A stretch of 64,000 nucleotides of DNA from an uncultured Bulleidia sp. (lineage in GTDB: Bacteria > Bacillota_I > Bacilli_A > Erysipelotrichales > Erysipelotrichaceae): contig CAKVBD010000009.1 in the NCBI GenBank assembly GCA_934725105.1, positions 1 through 64,000 of the forward strand. Reading direction: 5' to 3'. The notes under the pieces were generated by a model that worked only from the letters and a program-made list of their open reading frames with translations, was not told the DNA's origin and made no database searches. Both the position numbers and the translations under genes were made by a program. Shown here one piece after another: positions 44,050 through 52,957 of the stretch; position 1 is the first letter of the stretch, and each line of letters starts with the position of its first letter.

Positions 44050-45162
44050 ATGTGTGGCAAGATACAAAATAGAAACAATAGAATACTTGTAGTATTTATT
44101 TTTACATTTTTCATTACAGCTTGTTCATCTTCATTTCATTTAAAAAGTGAAGAAACAAAACAGCTTGCACAATCATTCTATGTTAATTATCTAGGTTTAG
44201 CGCAAACAGATTCAGTATTGTACTATCTAGATGAAATTTGTGGATTATATGCTTACGAATCAGGGAATTCTGCAATGAAAGTAGGATCACTACATTATGT
44301 AGATGACATGCAAGTTGAAAATGTAGCACAACTCAATCGTTCTCCTGAAAGATATAGTGATTTAAGTCTTCCTGGTGTAAATTTGCAGGTATTTAATGAT
44401 GGTTTGATATATGCAAGTATGTATGACAATGTAGAAGGAAATATAGAATACCATTTGAATTATCTGACAAAAGATTGCAGACAACGGTATACAATTCTTG
44501 CATTGAATTATGCACCTGGTGGATTCTTTTTACAAAAATCAACGATCGTGGTTTATGAAACATTAGAGGGTAAAAGTATTCTTCATTTTTATTCATTGGA
44601 TGGAAAAGAAATGAAACAAATTTCTTTTGATACAAGTATCTACAATATGTGTGTTTATGAAAATTCTATTTACGTCAAATTAGCAAATGAATTGATGAAA
44701 ATAGATTTAGAAACATATGATCAAAAAACTGTATGCTCAGGTGAAGCATCATATGTTGCAATGTATAAGGAACAAGTTTCTTATTACATCTTGGAAGATG
44801 ATGGGAATCACATAGTTTCTGAAATCAAAGACATAAATAATGGAAATATTACTTTTACTATCAATGACTACACGATTGACTATTTTGATGATGATTATGT
44901 ATATACAACTTCATATAATGAAGAACATACGACCTATCGAATTTATGACTGGAATAAGAATTTAGTAAAAGAAATTAGACCATATGACACGTTAGGTGAA
45001 AATGCATTAGGTGCAATGCCGATTGGATTAAAGCATTCAGAATTTTCAACAATCGCTAGAATATGGAATCATCAACTTATCGGAAGCTGTTATGGAAATC
45101 AAGGAACGAGAATTTTTACTTGTGATATTGACAGTGGAAAATGTCAATATATTATCCATTGA
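44050..45162 (+). CDS. Lipoprotein of unknown function
   Basis: A 370-residue predicted lipoprotein: basic N-terminus with KIQNRNNR, hydrophobic stretch ILVVFIFTFFITAC with lipobox Cys, then a long region of repeated beta-type segments (LYYLDEICGLYAYESG, IYASMYDN, IVVYETLEGK, IYVKLANELMKID, DDDYVYTTSYNEE), suggestive of a beta-propeller. Not recognised. AAAGGGA precedes the ATG. It stands alone between the dnaI terminator and the pfkA upstream region. Base composition is slightly more AT-rich than its neighbours. Confidence 0.65.
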   Translation: MCGKIQNRNNRILVVFIFTFFITACSSSFHLKSEETKQLAQSFYVNYLGLAQTDSVLYYLDEICGLYAYESGNSAMKVGSLHYVDDMQVENVAQLNRSPERYSDLSLPGVNLQVFNDGLIYASMYDNVEGNIEYHLNYLTKDCRQRYTILALNYAPGGFFLQKSTIVVYETLEGKSILHFYSLDGKEMKQISFDTSIYNMCVYENSIYVKLANELMKIDLETYDQKTVCSGEASYVAMYKEQVSYYILEDDGNHIVSEIKDINNGNITFTINDYTIDYFDDDYVYTTSYNEEHTTYRIYDWNKNLVKEIRPYDTLGENALGAMPIGLKHSEFSTIARIWNHQLIGSCYGNQGTRIFTCDIDSGKCQYIIH

Positions 45163-45248
45163 AAATAGCGCTACTAGATTGAATGAAGTGTCAAGAAATT
45201 CATAAGGAATTGAAGAAATCCAAGCACTAAAATAAATTGAGTGACCAA

Positions 45249-45290
45249 AGGTACATATAATGACAGAATGACATTCTATGTACTTTTTTT
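45249..45290 (+). terminator. Terminator-like hairpin upstream of pfkA
   Basis: GTACATA (45251-45257) and TATGTAC (45277-45283) with additional ATG/CAT pairing inside the loop, followed by seven T residues. It would end transcription from the lipoprotein gene. Confidence 0.6.
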
Positions 45291-45309
45291 CTGTTTTTTC
45301 ATAAGAATT

Positions 45310-45323
45310 TGGAAACGATTTCA
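45310..45323 (+). promoter_or_regulatory. cre-like CcpA site 1 upstream of pfkA
   Basis: TGGAAACGATTTCA matches the cre consensus TGWAANCGNTNWCA at 13 of 14 positions. It is about 95 bases upstream of the probable pfkA -10 box. Confidence 0.55.
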
Positions 45324-45336
45324 GAAAAGCAATAAT

Positions 45337-45350
45337 TGTAAGCGTTTAAC
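45337..45350 (+). promoter_or_regulatory. cre-like CcpA site 2 upstream of pfkA
   Basis: TGTAAGCGTTTAAC matches the cre consensus at 12 of 14 positions. Its start is 27 bases from that of site 1, and it lies about 70 bases upstream of the probable transcription start. Confidence 0.5.
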
Positions 45351-45403
45351 AAATAATTTCAAGAAAATTGTGAAAAATTTAGCTTTTTTTTTGATTTTTG
45401 CAA

Positions 45404-45412
45404 TGCTAATAT
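45404..45412 (+). promoter_or_regulatory. Probable extended -10 promoter of pfkA-pyk
   Basis: TGC followed by TAATAT forms an extended -10 element; there is no good -35 box, consistent with an activator-dependent promoter. Confidence 0.45.
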
Positions 45413-45445
45413 ATACACGGTATTCAAAGAGGAAAGGGTACGATT

Positions 45446-46408
45446 ATGGTAAGGAAAATTGGAGTTCTTACATCAGGTGGGGATGCACCAGGTATGAATG
45501 CAGCAATCCGTTCTGTAACACGTATTGGTTTAAATAACGGAATCGAAGTTGTCGGTGTATATAACGGCTACCGCGGCTTATTAGAGAGTAATTTTGAATC
45601 ATTAACTAGAACAGACGTTTCGGATATTCTAGATCGTGGTGGAACAAAGCTTGGTACAGCTCGTTTACCTGAATTCAGGGACGAAGAAATTCAGAATCAG
45701 TGTATTAAGAATTTACAGCGAGAAGGCATTGAAGCTCTTGTCGTTGTAGGAGGTGACGGTTCTTATAGAGGCGCACTTGCATTAACAAAGAAAGGTATCA
45801 ACTGTATTGGCTTGCCTGGTACGATTGATAACGATATTCCAGGCACTGATTTCACAATCGGATTCGATACCGCGTTGAATACGTGTATTGAAAACGTCGA
45901 TAAATTGAGAGATACATCTTCCAGTCATCATAGATGTTCTATTGTTGAAGTAATGGGTAACCATTGTGGAGACTTAGCACTCTATACTGCAATCAGCTGT
46001 GGTGCTGAAATGGTTATCACACCTGAAACAGGATATGATGAATTAGAAGTGCTTGAAAACCTAAGATATCTTTCTGATGCTGCTAAAAAGAATCATGCGA
46101 TTGTAATCATTTCTGAAAAGATTACAGATACAGATGCTTTAGCAAAGAAGGTTTCTTTATCTACAAATTTCTCAGGCAGAGCGACTGTTTTAGGTCATAT
46201 CCAGCGTGGTGGTTCACCAACGCCAACGGATCGTATTCTAGCTAGTAGAATGGGTGAAAAAGCAGTTGATCTATTGATGGAAGGAATTGGTGGACATTGT
46301 GTTGGTATCATTGATAATGAAATCACATCTATGCCTATTCAAGAAGCTTTAAATAGACCTAAGAAGAGTAGAAAACAGTTATATCGTTTATTCGATCGTT
46401 TAGTATAA
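45446..46408 (+). CDS. pfkA: ATP-dependent 6-phosphofructokinase
   Basis: A 320-residue glycolytic enzyme making fructose 1,6-bisphosphate. Motifs: ATP loop LTSGGDAPGMNAAIRS, the GGDGSYRGA segment, catalytic PGTIDNDI with its Asp pair, and LGHIQRGGSPT for effector/substrate binding. The Gly-Gly-Asp-Gly pattern is of the ATP-dependent type. GAGGAAAGG precedes the ATG. It lies 11 bases before pyk, so glycolytic entry and exit enzymes are co-transcribed, with two cre-like sites upstream. Confidence 0.97.
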   Translation: MVRKIGVLTSGGDAPGMNAAIRSVTRIGLNNGIEVVGVYNGYRGLLESNFESLTRTDVSDILDRGGTKLGTARLPEFRDEEIQNQCIKNLQREGIEALVVVGGDGSYRGALALTKKGINCIGLPGTIDNDIPGTDFTIGFDTALNTCIENVDKLRDTSSSHHRCSIVEVMGNHCGDLALYTAISCGAEMVITPETGYDELEVLENLRYLSDAAKKNHAIVIISEKITDTDALAKKVSLSTNFSGRATVLGHIQRGGSPTPTDRILASRMGEKAVDLLMEGIGGHCVGIIDNEITSMPIQEALNRPKKSRKQLYRLFDRLV

Positions 46409-46419
46409 AAAGGGGAATT

Positions 46420-47847
46420 ATGAAACATTTATTTAAGAAAACAAAAGTTGTTTGTACGATTGGACCTGCGTCCGAAAATGTTGAGACATTAACAAAGCTT
46501 GCTCAGGCAGGTATGAATATTGCTCGTCTCAATTTCTCTCACGGATCACATGAAGAACACCTCGCTAGAATCAAGATGGTACGTCAAGTATCAGAATCAA
46601 CTGGTATTAACTTAGGTGTTGCACTTGATACAAAGGGACCAGAAATTCGTCTTGGTAACTTTGTAAATGATACAGAAGAATATCAGATTGGTGAAATCGT
46701 TTATATTGAAAAGGCTGAATGTGATGGAACACATGAAAGATTCCATATTCAGGTACCTGAATTATTTGACGATTTAGCTAGCGGAAATGAAATCTTGATC
46801 AATGATGGTAAGATGAGACTTACAGTTCTTGAAAATGATGGCAATGAATTAAAGTGCAGAGTTGAAGTAGCTGGTCCTATTTCTTCTCATAAGGGATGTA
46901 ACGTTCCTGGCGTTAAGCTTTCTATGCCATTCCTTTCTGAAAAGGATGAAGCTGATATCCGTTTCGGATGTCAGAATAATGTAGACTTTATCTTTGCTTC
47001 ATTTACACGTCGTCCAGCTGATGTTAATGCAATCAGAAAGATCTGTATTGAAGAAGGTAAACCACATATCAATATCATCGCTAAGATTGAAAACCAGGAA
47101 GGTTATGACAATGTTAACGAAATCCTTGATGCTGCTGATGGTGTCATGGTAGCTCGTGGTGACTTAGGTGTAGAAATTCCTACAATGCTAGTTCCTGTAT
47201 ATCAGAAGCATATCATTCGTCAGGCAAATATCGTTGGCAAGCCAGTTATTACAGCTACACATATGCTTGACTCTATGACACACAACCCAAGATGTACTAG
47301 AGCTGAAGCTTCAGACGTATGCAACGCTGTATTAGATGGTACAGATGGTGTTATGTTATCTGCTGAAAGTGCAGCTGGTGATTATCCAGTTGAAGCTTGT
47401 GAAACAATGAGCCAGATTGCTGAAGAAGCTGAAAAGATTCTTCCATACAGAGATAGACTTGACTGGTTGAAGACAACTAGCAACAAGACTGTACAGGATG
47501 CAGTAAGTATTGCAATTTCTGATGCTACTTTAACATTAGATAATATTGGTGCAATCGTAGCATTCACACAGGGTGGTACAACAGCTCGTCGTATTTCTAA
47601 GTTCAGACCTAATGTACCAATCTTAGCTGTTACATTTACAAAGGATACACAGCGTAAGCTTGAATCTTACTGGGGTGTTACTCCTCTATTCTCTGATGTT
47701 CAGAACACAATGACAAATGATGATGATCTTGCATCACTATTTGCTAAGGATTATGGCGTCAAGAAGGGTCAGCTAATTATCATTTCTGCAGGTTATCCAA
47801 CAGGTGAAGGATCTGCAAATATGATGAAGATCGTTGAAGTTAAGTAA
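46420..47847 (+). CDS. pyk: Pyruvate kinase
   Basis: A 475-residue enzyme converting phosphoenolpyruvate and ADP to pyruvate and ATP. It has TKVVCTIGPASENVETL at the start, the active-site MARLNFSHG-type NIARLNFSHGSHEEH, the lysine-containing IIAKIENQEG segment and GDLGVEIP. The length is that of the core enzyme without the PEP-utiliser-like C-terminal extension found in Bacillus. A strong terminator follows. Confidence 0.97.
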   Translation: MKHLFKKTKVVCTIGPASENVETLTKLAQAGMNIARLNFSHGSHEEHLARIKMVRQVSESTGINLGVALDTKGPEIRLGNFVNDTEEYQIGEIVYIEKAECDGTHERFHIQVPELFDDLASGNEILINDGKMRLTVLENDGNELKCRVEVAGPISSHKGCNVPGVKLSMPFLSEKDEADIRFGCQNNVDFIFASFTRRPADVNAIRKICIEEGKPHINIIAKIENQEGYDNVNEILDAADGVMVARGDLGVEIPTMLVPVYQKHIIRQANIVGKPVITATHMLDSMTHNPRCTRAEASDVCNAVLDGTDGVMLSAESAAGDYPVEACETMSQIAEEAEKILPYRDRLDWLKTTSNKTVQDAVSIAISDATLTLDNIGAIVAFTQGGTTARRISKFRPNVPILAVTFTKDTQRKLESYWGVTPLFSDVQNTMTNDDDLASLFAKDYGVKKGQLIIISAGYPTGEGSANMMKIVEVK

Positions 47848-47857
47848 TTCTATTAGA

Positions 47858-47888
47858 AAGATGGTAGTCAAAACTATCATCTTTTTTT
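47858..47888 (+). terminator. Terminator after pyk
   Basis: AAGATGGTAGT (47858-47868) and ACTATCATCTT (47873-47883), one wobble, CAAA loop and a T-run. Confidence 0.88.
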
Positions 47889-47913
47889 ATACTTATGGAA
47901 AGGAGGTTTTCTT

Positions 47914-48531
47914 ATGAAAATAACATATTATGGACATTCTTGTTTTCTTGTTGAAGAAAATAATTCACGTATCTTGTTTGATCCATATGAAGATGAAAGT
48001 GTACCAGGATTAACATTACCAAAAGGTATTAGTGTAGATGCAGTATATTGTTCTCATGAACATGCGGATCATAATGCAGCTCATCTTGTTCATACAGAAA
48101 ACAAAGAACCATTTCCAAAAGAATTCATCGTTGTTCCACATGATCATCATGATGGTAAAAAACGTGGCATGAATCGTATGACTATTGTGAATATTCATGG
48201 CATACGTCTTGCGCATCTTGGTGATATTGGCAGACTTCCAACAAAGGAAGAATATGAAAAACTAAACGTTGATATCTTACTCATTCCATGTGGAGGATAT
48301 TATACGATCAATGCATTAGAAGCAAAAGAAATCATTGATACAATTGATGCAGGTTTAACAATTCTCATGCATTATAGAAATGGAAAGCAAGGGTATGATG
48401 TTTTAGAAGAAATTCATGATATTATGCAGAATGAAATACCTTCTATAAAGCAAATTGATTCCAGTACAGTTGAAATTGATCAACAGCTGTTAAATACGCA
48501 TTCCATCATTACACTGCTTCCAAAGCAATAA
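47914..48531 (+). CDS. Metallo-beta-lactamase-fold hydrolase
   Basis: A 205-residue single-domain protein of the UlaG-like/UPF0173 type. The zinc motif is SHEHADH (about 47-53), with further ligands in HLGDIGRL and the closing MHYRNG. The start MKITYYGHSCFLVE is characteristic of this branch. Substrate unknown; relatives include L-ascorbate-6-phosphate lactonase and nucleases. AAAGGAGG precedes the ATG. Monocistronic between two terminators. Confidence 0.85.
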   Translation: MKITYYGHSCFLVEENNSRILFDPYEDESVPGLTLPKGISVDAVYCSHEHADHNAAHLVHTENKEPFPKEFIVVPHDHHDGKKRGMNRMTIVNIHGIRLAHLGDIGRLPTKEEYEKLNVDILLIPCGGYYTINALEAKEIIDTIDAGLTILMHYRNGKQGYDVLEEIHDIMQNEIPSIKQIDSSTVEIDQQLLNTHSIITLLPKQ

Positions 48532-48533
48532 AA

Positions 48534-48552
48534 AAACCGGAATTTCCGGTTT
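48534..48552. terminator. Bidirectional terminator between the metallo-hydrolase and RNase J genes
   Basis: AAACCGG (48534-48540) and CCGGTTT (48546-48552) form a compact hairpin, with A residues on the left and T-rich sequence on the right, between convergent genes. Confidence 0.8.
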
Positions 48553-48553
48553 C

Positions 48554-50368
48554 TTATTTACGTCTAGTATTAGCTTGTCTTGCTTTCATCTTTGCCTGGA
48601 TTTCTTCCATGGCTGCTTTTTGATTTAAGATGATAGGAATGACAATTGGATTACGATTTGTTTTCTTATAGAGATATGGTTCTAAAGAAGAACGAATGCA
48701 ATTCTTTAATTCACCAAATGTTGTTCTTTGCTGCATCTTTTTCTTTAATGCATCATAAACAATCAATTCTGCTTCCTTTAACAATGTCTGCGATTCTTTG
48801 ATGTATACAAATCCACGAGAAACAATATTTGGTCTGCATAGGATCTTATTGTATCTAGAATCAATTGTAACAATAACAGCGACAAGTCCATTTTCAGCTA
48901 AGATACGACGATCTTTAATAACAGATGTACTTAAGCCAGAAGCATCATTTCCATCAACATAAATTGCATCTGTCTGAATACGTTCCTTTGCTTCAAATAC
49001 TTCTTCATTTCTCAATACAAGCACATCGCCATTCGCACATACAAAGCAGTTCTCTTTTGGAATGCCAGTTGTCATAGCGGTCTGTGAGTGCTGCACAAGC
49101 ATCTTATATTCACCATGGTTAGGCATGAAGTATTTAGGCTTGATCAGATTTAACATCAATTTCTGTTCTTCCTGAGGTGCGTGACCTGTTGTATGGAAGG
49201 ATGTCAGAGGGGAGTTTGTAATAACATTTGCTCCAACACGTGTCAGCTGGTTGATGACACCACCGACAGACACCGCATTGCCAGGAATAGGGTTAGAGGA
49301 GAACAATACAGTATCACCAGGTAAAATCTTGATGAAACGATGTGTTCCATTCGCAATTCTACTTAACGCTGCCATTGGTTCACCTTGTGAGCCTGTACAT
49401 ACAATACAGATACGATTTGCTGGAAGTGTATTTAATTCATTGCCTGTAATAAAAGAGGAATCAGGAATGTTGATATATCCAAGTCTTCTTCCAATATCTA
49501 ATACATTTTCCATACTTCTTCCGAATACCGCAACTTTACGATTACATGCAACTGCAGCTTCAAGAATCTGTGCTAAACGGTATGTATTAGATGCGAATGT
49601 AGAAACAATCATTCTGCCAGGTGTCTTTGCCATCTGCTCATTGATTGCCTGTGCAACCTTGCCTTCAGAAATTGACCAGCCAGGAACAGAAGAGTTTGTA
49701 GAGTCACTCATTAATAAAGTGACACCAATCTGTCCAATATAAGCCATCTTCTGATAGTCAGAGTTCTTTCCAACAGGTGTTAAGTCAAATTTGAAGTCAC
49801 CAGTTTCAAAAATTCTGCCATTTGGTGTATTGATGAAAATTCCATAGGAATCAGGAATGGAATGGACCGTATCTACAAAACCGATAGAGAAATATTTTGT
49901 TCTGATTCTACTTTCTTCAGAATTGATTTCACGAATCTTTACACTTCTTAAGAGGTGATGCTCATCGAGCTTCTTTTCAATCAATGCTTTAGCGAATGGA
50001 CCAGCCCAGATTTCCTTGATACGAACTTGTTTCAAGAAGAAAGGCAATCCGCCGATATGATCTTCATGACCGTGTGTAATGACCAATGCTTTGATCTTTG
50101 ACTGGTTCTGCTGAAGATATGTAAAATCTGGAATGACATAGTCTACGCCTAATAAGTCGCTGTCTGGAAAAATAACACCGCAGTCAATGATAATGATTTC
50201 ATCATCATGTTCAACGCAGTACATATTTTTACCAACTTCTCCAAGTCCACCCATAGCATAGACAAGAGTATCTGTTTTGTGATCAATGACCACTTCTTTT
50301 TGTTCCGCTATTTCATCATAACGAACATTATGACGTGCAGTTTTTCTTTTTGTCTTTACTTCACTCAT
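48554..50368 (-). CDS. Ribonuclease J
   Basis: A 604-residue RNase with 5'-exonuclease and endonuclease activity, central to mRNA decay and RNA maturation in Bacillota. The metallo-beta-lactamase core has HGHEDHIGG (zinc ligands), followed by the beta-CASP region and the C-terminal domain. I choose ATG 50368 because GGAG sits 6 bases upstream; the TTG start at 50380 is rejected. A lysine-rich N-terminal stretch precedes the catalytic core, typical of the family. It is the only RNase J in the window; whether J1 or J2 cannot be decided. Confidence 0.93.
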   Translation of the reverse strand: MSEVKTKRKTARHNVRYDEIAEQKEVVIDHKTDTLVYAMGGLGEVGKNMYCVEHDDEIIIIDCGVIFPDSDLLGVDYVIPDFTYLQQNQSKIKALVITHGHEDHIGGLPFFLKQVRIKEIWAGPFAKALIEKKLDEHHLLRSVKIREINSEESRIRTKYFSIGFVDTVHSIPDSYGIFINTPNGRIFETGDFKFDLTPVGKNSDYQKMAYIGQIGVTLLMSDSTNSSVPGWSISEGKVAQAINEQMAKTPGRMIVSTFASNTYRLAQILEAAVACNRKVAVFGRSMENVLDIGRRLGYINIPDSSFITGNELNTLPANRICIVCTGSQGEPMAALSRIANGTHRFIKILPGDTVLFSSNPIPGNAVSVGGVINQLTRVGANVITNSPLTSFHTTGHAPQEEQKLMLNLIKPKYFMPNHGEYKMLVQHSQTAMTTGIPKENCFVCANGDVLVLRNEEVFEAKERIQTDAIYVDGNDASGLSTSVIKDRRILAENGLVAVIVTIDSRYNKILCRPNIVSRGFVYIKESQTLLKEAELIVYDALKKKMQQRTTFGELKNCIRSSLEPYLYKKTNRNPIVIPIILNQKAAMEEIQAKMKARQANTRRK

Positions 50369-50458
50369 TATTATCTCCAATATTATAAAAAACTTAAAAA
50401 TGTTCTAACGGCGTAACCATTATAACATTTTTTGTAACGTATTCGATAGTGAATTCAA

Positions 50459-51025
50459 TTAGATTACAAGAGCACCTTCAACTTCTTTGAAAGGATCTTT
50501 CTTGTTGATGTGATCATAAAATAAAATGCCTGAAAAATGATCAATTTCATGCTGCAGAACAATCGCAAGATATCCTCTGGCACGAATTGTAATATCCTCA
50601 TTTGTACACAAATCAAATGCCTTGACTGTAATTCTTGCACTTCTAACAACATATCCATCATGTTGATTTAGAACAGACAAACATCCTTCACCAGAATGCA
50701 GGTATGCTTTCTGTACAGAAGAAGAAACAATTCTAGGATTAACAAGCATATATTCAAAGTGTTCAGGTTCACCATTCTTATCCAGGTCATCCACAACGAC
50801 AGCAGTCATCTGCTTTTTGACGCCAACCTGAATTGCACTGATTCCAACCGCAGGTCTAAGATTCATTTTTTCTGCTTTTTCTTCATCTGTGCTGTCTTTG
50901 ACATATTGCAGCATTTCTCTCAGGAGCGTTTCATCTTCCTTTGATAGTGGTAATGTAACGATTTCACTCTTTTCACGAATGATCGGATCTGTATCTTTCA
51001 CAATAGTATCATTATTTATTAACAT
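50459..51025 (-). CDS. def: Peptide deformylase
   Basis: A 188-residue metalloenzyme that removes the formyl group from nascent proteins. Its three motifs are present: GISAIQVG (motif I, usually GLAAPQVG), EGCLS (motif II, with the metal-binding Cys) and QHEIDH (motif III, two His ligands and the catalytic Glu). Length and motif spacing suggest a Bacillota type 2 enzyme. A GAGGT-like site precedes the start on the minus strand. It is divergent from the ftsW/rodA gene. Confidence 0.92.
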   Translation of the reverse strand: MLINNDTIVKDTDPIIREKSEIVTLPLSKEDETLLREMLQYVKDSTDEEKAEKMNLRPAVGISAIQVGVKKQMTAVVVDDLDKNGEPEHFEYMLVNPRIVSSSVQKAYLHSGEGCLSVLNQHDGYVVRSARITVKAFDLCTNEDITIRARGYLAIVLQHEIDHFSGILFYDHINKKDPFKEVEGALVI

Positions 51026-51080
51026 AAAAAAAACCTCTCTAGTATTCTAATCATATGCGATAAAAAAGTCAAAATGATGA

Positions 51081-51086
51081 TACAAT
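51081..51086 (+). promoter_or_regulatory. -10 box directly upstream of the FtsW/RodA gene
   Basis: TACAAT ends 7 bases before the ATG. No Shine-Dalgarno lies between, suggesting transcription begins at or next to the start codon. Confidence 0.45.
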
Positions 51087-51093
51087 ATTTTGC

Positions 51094-52314
51094 ATGACAA
51101 CAAATAAAAAAAAGTGGAAATTAAAAGAAGGATTGTTTTCTTTTTTAATGAGTGGTGGAAGTGACTTGCCAATTCATTTAGCAATGGTTGCACTGATCAT
51201 CTATGGAACATTAATGATTGGCTCTGCTTCTATGGGCTTAGCAGTCAAAGATACGACATATTTAGTAAAAACTGTTGTTAAACAGATTATATTTGTCATT
51301 GTTGGATATTTTGGAATGTGCAAGTTTTCAAACTGGTTTCGACTAGACAGATTAAAAAAGTCATCGTTTTCGTGGTGCATTATATTTATGGAAATACTGC
51401 TTGTATCTTGTTTGTTTTTTACTGCTGCAGGTGGTGCGCATGCGTGGATCCGTATTCCATTTCCTGGTCTTGAAATTTCTATTCAGCCAAGTGAATTTGC
51501 AAAAATCGTTTCTATATTAATTATTGCGGCATATTTAGGAGATGTAAAAAAGACATATCCGCATACAAAAGATTTATTGCTTCGACCATTGGTATTCATT
51601 GGAATCTATTTGTTGACGATTGTATTTCTGCAACATGACTTTGGAAGTATGGCAGTTAACTTTCTGATTGTATGTGTCTGCTTGCTGCTTCCAGACAATC
51701 CGCAATTAAAGAAATTCCAGGGAGGATTAAGAATATGCTTCTGGGTGGCTGTTGGTGTAGCGATATTTATTCTTTCTCCTGCAGGTGTGAAATTTATTGA
51801 ACATTTACCAATGCTTTCAACATATCAGATCAATCGATTTCTTTCCGCTGTCAATCCATTTGAAGATATTTATGGATCCAGCTATCAGATTGTAAAAGGG
51901 CTTGTTTCATTTGTAGATGGCGGCTTATTTGGTGTTGGATTTGGGAATTCCGTTAGAAAATATACAGATTTTCCAGCCGCAAATACTGACTTTATTCTTT
52001 CCATTCTTGTAGAAGAATGTGGTTTTATTGGCTTTCTTGCATTGATTGGTTTATATAGTGTCATTATTTTCAGGCTGTTGAACTATGCTAATAAAATAAA
52101 AAATGAAAAAGCAAAGATCATACTTGTAGGAACAGCGATGTATTTCGTTGTGCATTGCTTCTTTAATATTGGCGGTGTAACGGGAATGATTCCTTTGACT
52201 GGTGTTCCTTTACTGCTGATTTCATCTGGTGGATCATCTACATTATCAATTATGTTCTGTGTAGGAATTGCACAGGCAGTCATTTCACAATACAACAGAA
52301 AGGAGATCGAATGA
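51094..52314 (+). CDS. FtsW/RodA/SpoVE family peptidoglycan polymerase
   Basis: A 406-residue SEDS protein with about ten membrane spans, polymerising glycan strands from lipid II together with a class B penicillin-binding protein. Typical segments are LEISIQPSEFAKI (SEDS signature region), QHDFGSMAV, GSSYQIVKGLVSFVDGGLFGVGFGNS and TDFILSILVEECGFIG. Whether it acts in division (FtsW) or elongation (RodA) is not clear from sequence alone; the QPSEFAK motif and KYTDFPAANTDFI are closer to FtsW/SpoVE. No Shine-Dalgarno is seen before ATG 51094. It overlaps rsmD by 4 bases. Confidence 0.9.
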   Translation: MTTNKKKWKLKEGLFSFLMSGGSDLPIHLAMVALIIYGTLMIGSASMGLAVKDTTYLVKTVVKQIIFVIVGYFGMCKFSNWFRLDRLKKSSFSWCIIFMEILLVSCLFFTAAGGAHAWIRIPFPGLEISIQPSEFAKIVSILIIAAYLGDVKKTYPHTKDLLLRPLVFIGIYLLTIVFLQHDFGSMAVNFLIVCVCLLLPDNPQLKKFQGGLRICFWVAVGVAIFILSPAGVKFIEHLPMLSTYQINRFLSAVNPFEDIYGSSYQIVKGLVSFVDGGLFGVGFGNSVRKYTDFPAANTDFILSILVEECGFIGFLALIGLYSVIIFRLLNYANKIKNEKAKIILVGTAMYFVVHCFFNIGGVTGMIPLTGVPLLLISSGGSSTLSIMFCVGIAQAVISQYNRKEIE

Positions 52315-52865
52315 GAATTATCGCAGGAGAATTTGCTTCTAGAAGGCTGGAAACAAAAAAAGGAAATGCAACTAGACCAACATTAGATAAAGTAAAGGAA
52401 GCTGTCTTTTCTTCATTAGGTGGATATTTTGATGGTGGAAATGTTCTGGATCTTTATGCAGGAAGCGGGGCTGTTGGTTTAGAAGCTCTTTCTAGAGGTA
52501 TGGACAATGCATACTTTTCTGATAATGATCGTATTGCCTGTACAGTAATTAGAAATAACATTGCTTCTTTGAAGGTTGAAGAAAGAACAAAGGTATATCC
52601 AATTGCGGATATGAAGATGCTTTCTAGAATGAAAGAAGAAGGGAAGAAATTTCGTTTGATCTATCTAGATCCGCCATATGCAAAACAGAAAAATATAGAA
52701 GTCATGCAGTATATTGATGACAATGATTTGTTAGATGAAAATGGTGTAATTGTGATTGAATCTTTACAGGAAGAAAACTATCACGTAGATACATTTCAAC
52801 ATTTCCATTACCATAAAGAATCTGTATATGGAATCATGAAAATTACATATTACAAACACAATTGA
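52311..52865 (+). CDS. rsmD: 16S rRNA (guanine-966-N2) methyltransferase
   Basis: A 184-residue SAM-dependent methyltransferase. The start MRIIAGEFASRRLETKKG is family-typical; the SAM motif is NVLDLYAGSGAVGLEALSRG and the catalytic motif is DPPYAKQ. AAGGAG precedes the ATG, which overlaps the ftsW/rodA stop. In many Bacillota coaD follows rsmD; here a terminator does. Confidence 0.93.
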   Translation: MRIIAGEFASRRLETKKGNATRPTLDKVKEAVFSSLGGYFDGGNVLDLYAGSGAVGLEALSRGMDNAYFSDNDRIACTVIRNNIASLKVEERTKVYPIADMKMLSRMKEEGKKFRLIYLDPPYAKQKNIEVMQYIDDNDLLDENGVIVIESLQEENYHVDTFQHFHYHKESVYGIMKITYYKHN

Positions 52866-52889
52866 GTCCGGACATATCTGGACTTTTTT
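52865..52889 (+). terminator. Terminator after rsmD
   Basis: AGTCCGGA (52865-52872) and TCTGGACT (52877-52884), one wobble, followed by T residues. Confidence 0.85.
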
Positions 52890-52913
52890 GATTGAAAAAA
52901 GAATTGAAAGAAT

Positions 52914-52940
52914 TTAGCACTCAAATATTGACTCTGCTAA
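52914..52940 (+). promoter_or_regulatory. CIRCE element 1 (right half degenerate)
   Basis: TTAGCACTC (52914-52922), exactly 9 bases, then CTCTGCTAA (52932-52940). The left half is a perfect CIRCE half-site; the right half matches GAGTGCTAA only in its outer six bases. It overlaps the -35 box TTGACT at 52928-52933. HrcA should bind here. Confidence 0.7.
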
Positions 52941-52956
52941 TTTAAAGGTATACTAT
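52928..52956 (+). promoter_or_regulatory. Heat-shock operon promoter
   Basis: TTGACT (52928-52933), then TACTAT (52951-52956) at 17 bases, or TATACT (52949-52954) at 15. It lies between and within the two CIRCE elements. Confidence 0.6.
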
Positions 52957-52957
52957 A

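Noticed and set aside
45241..45537. A 98-codon frame before pfkA
   Set aside because: It covers the terminator, cre-like sites and promoter, overlaps pfkA in another frame and has no ribosome site.
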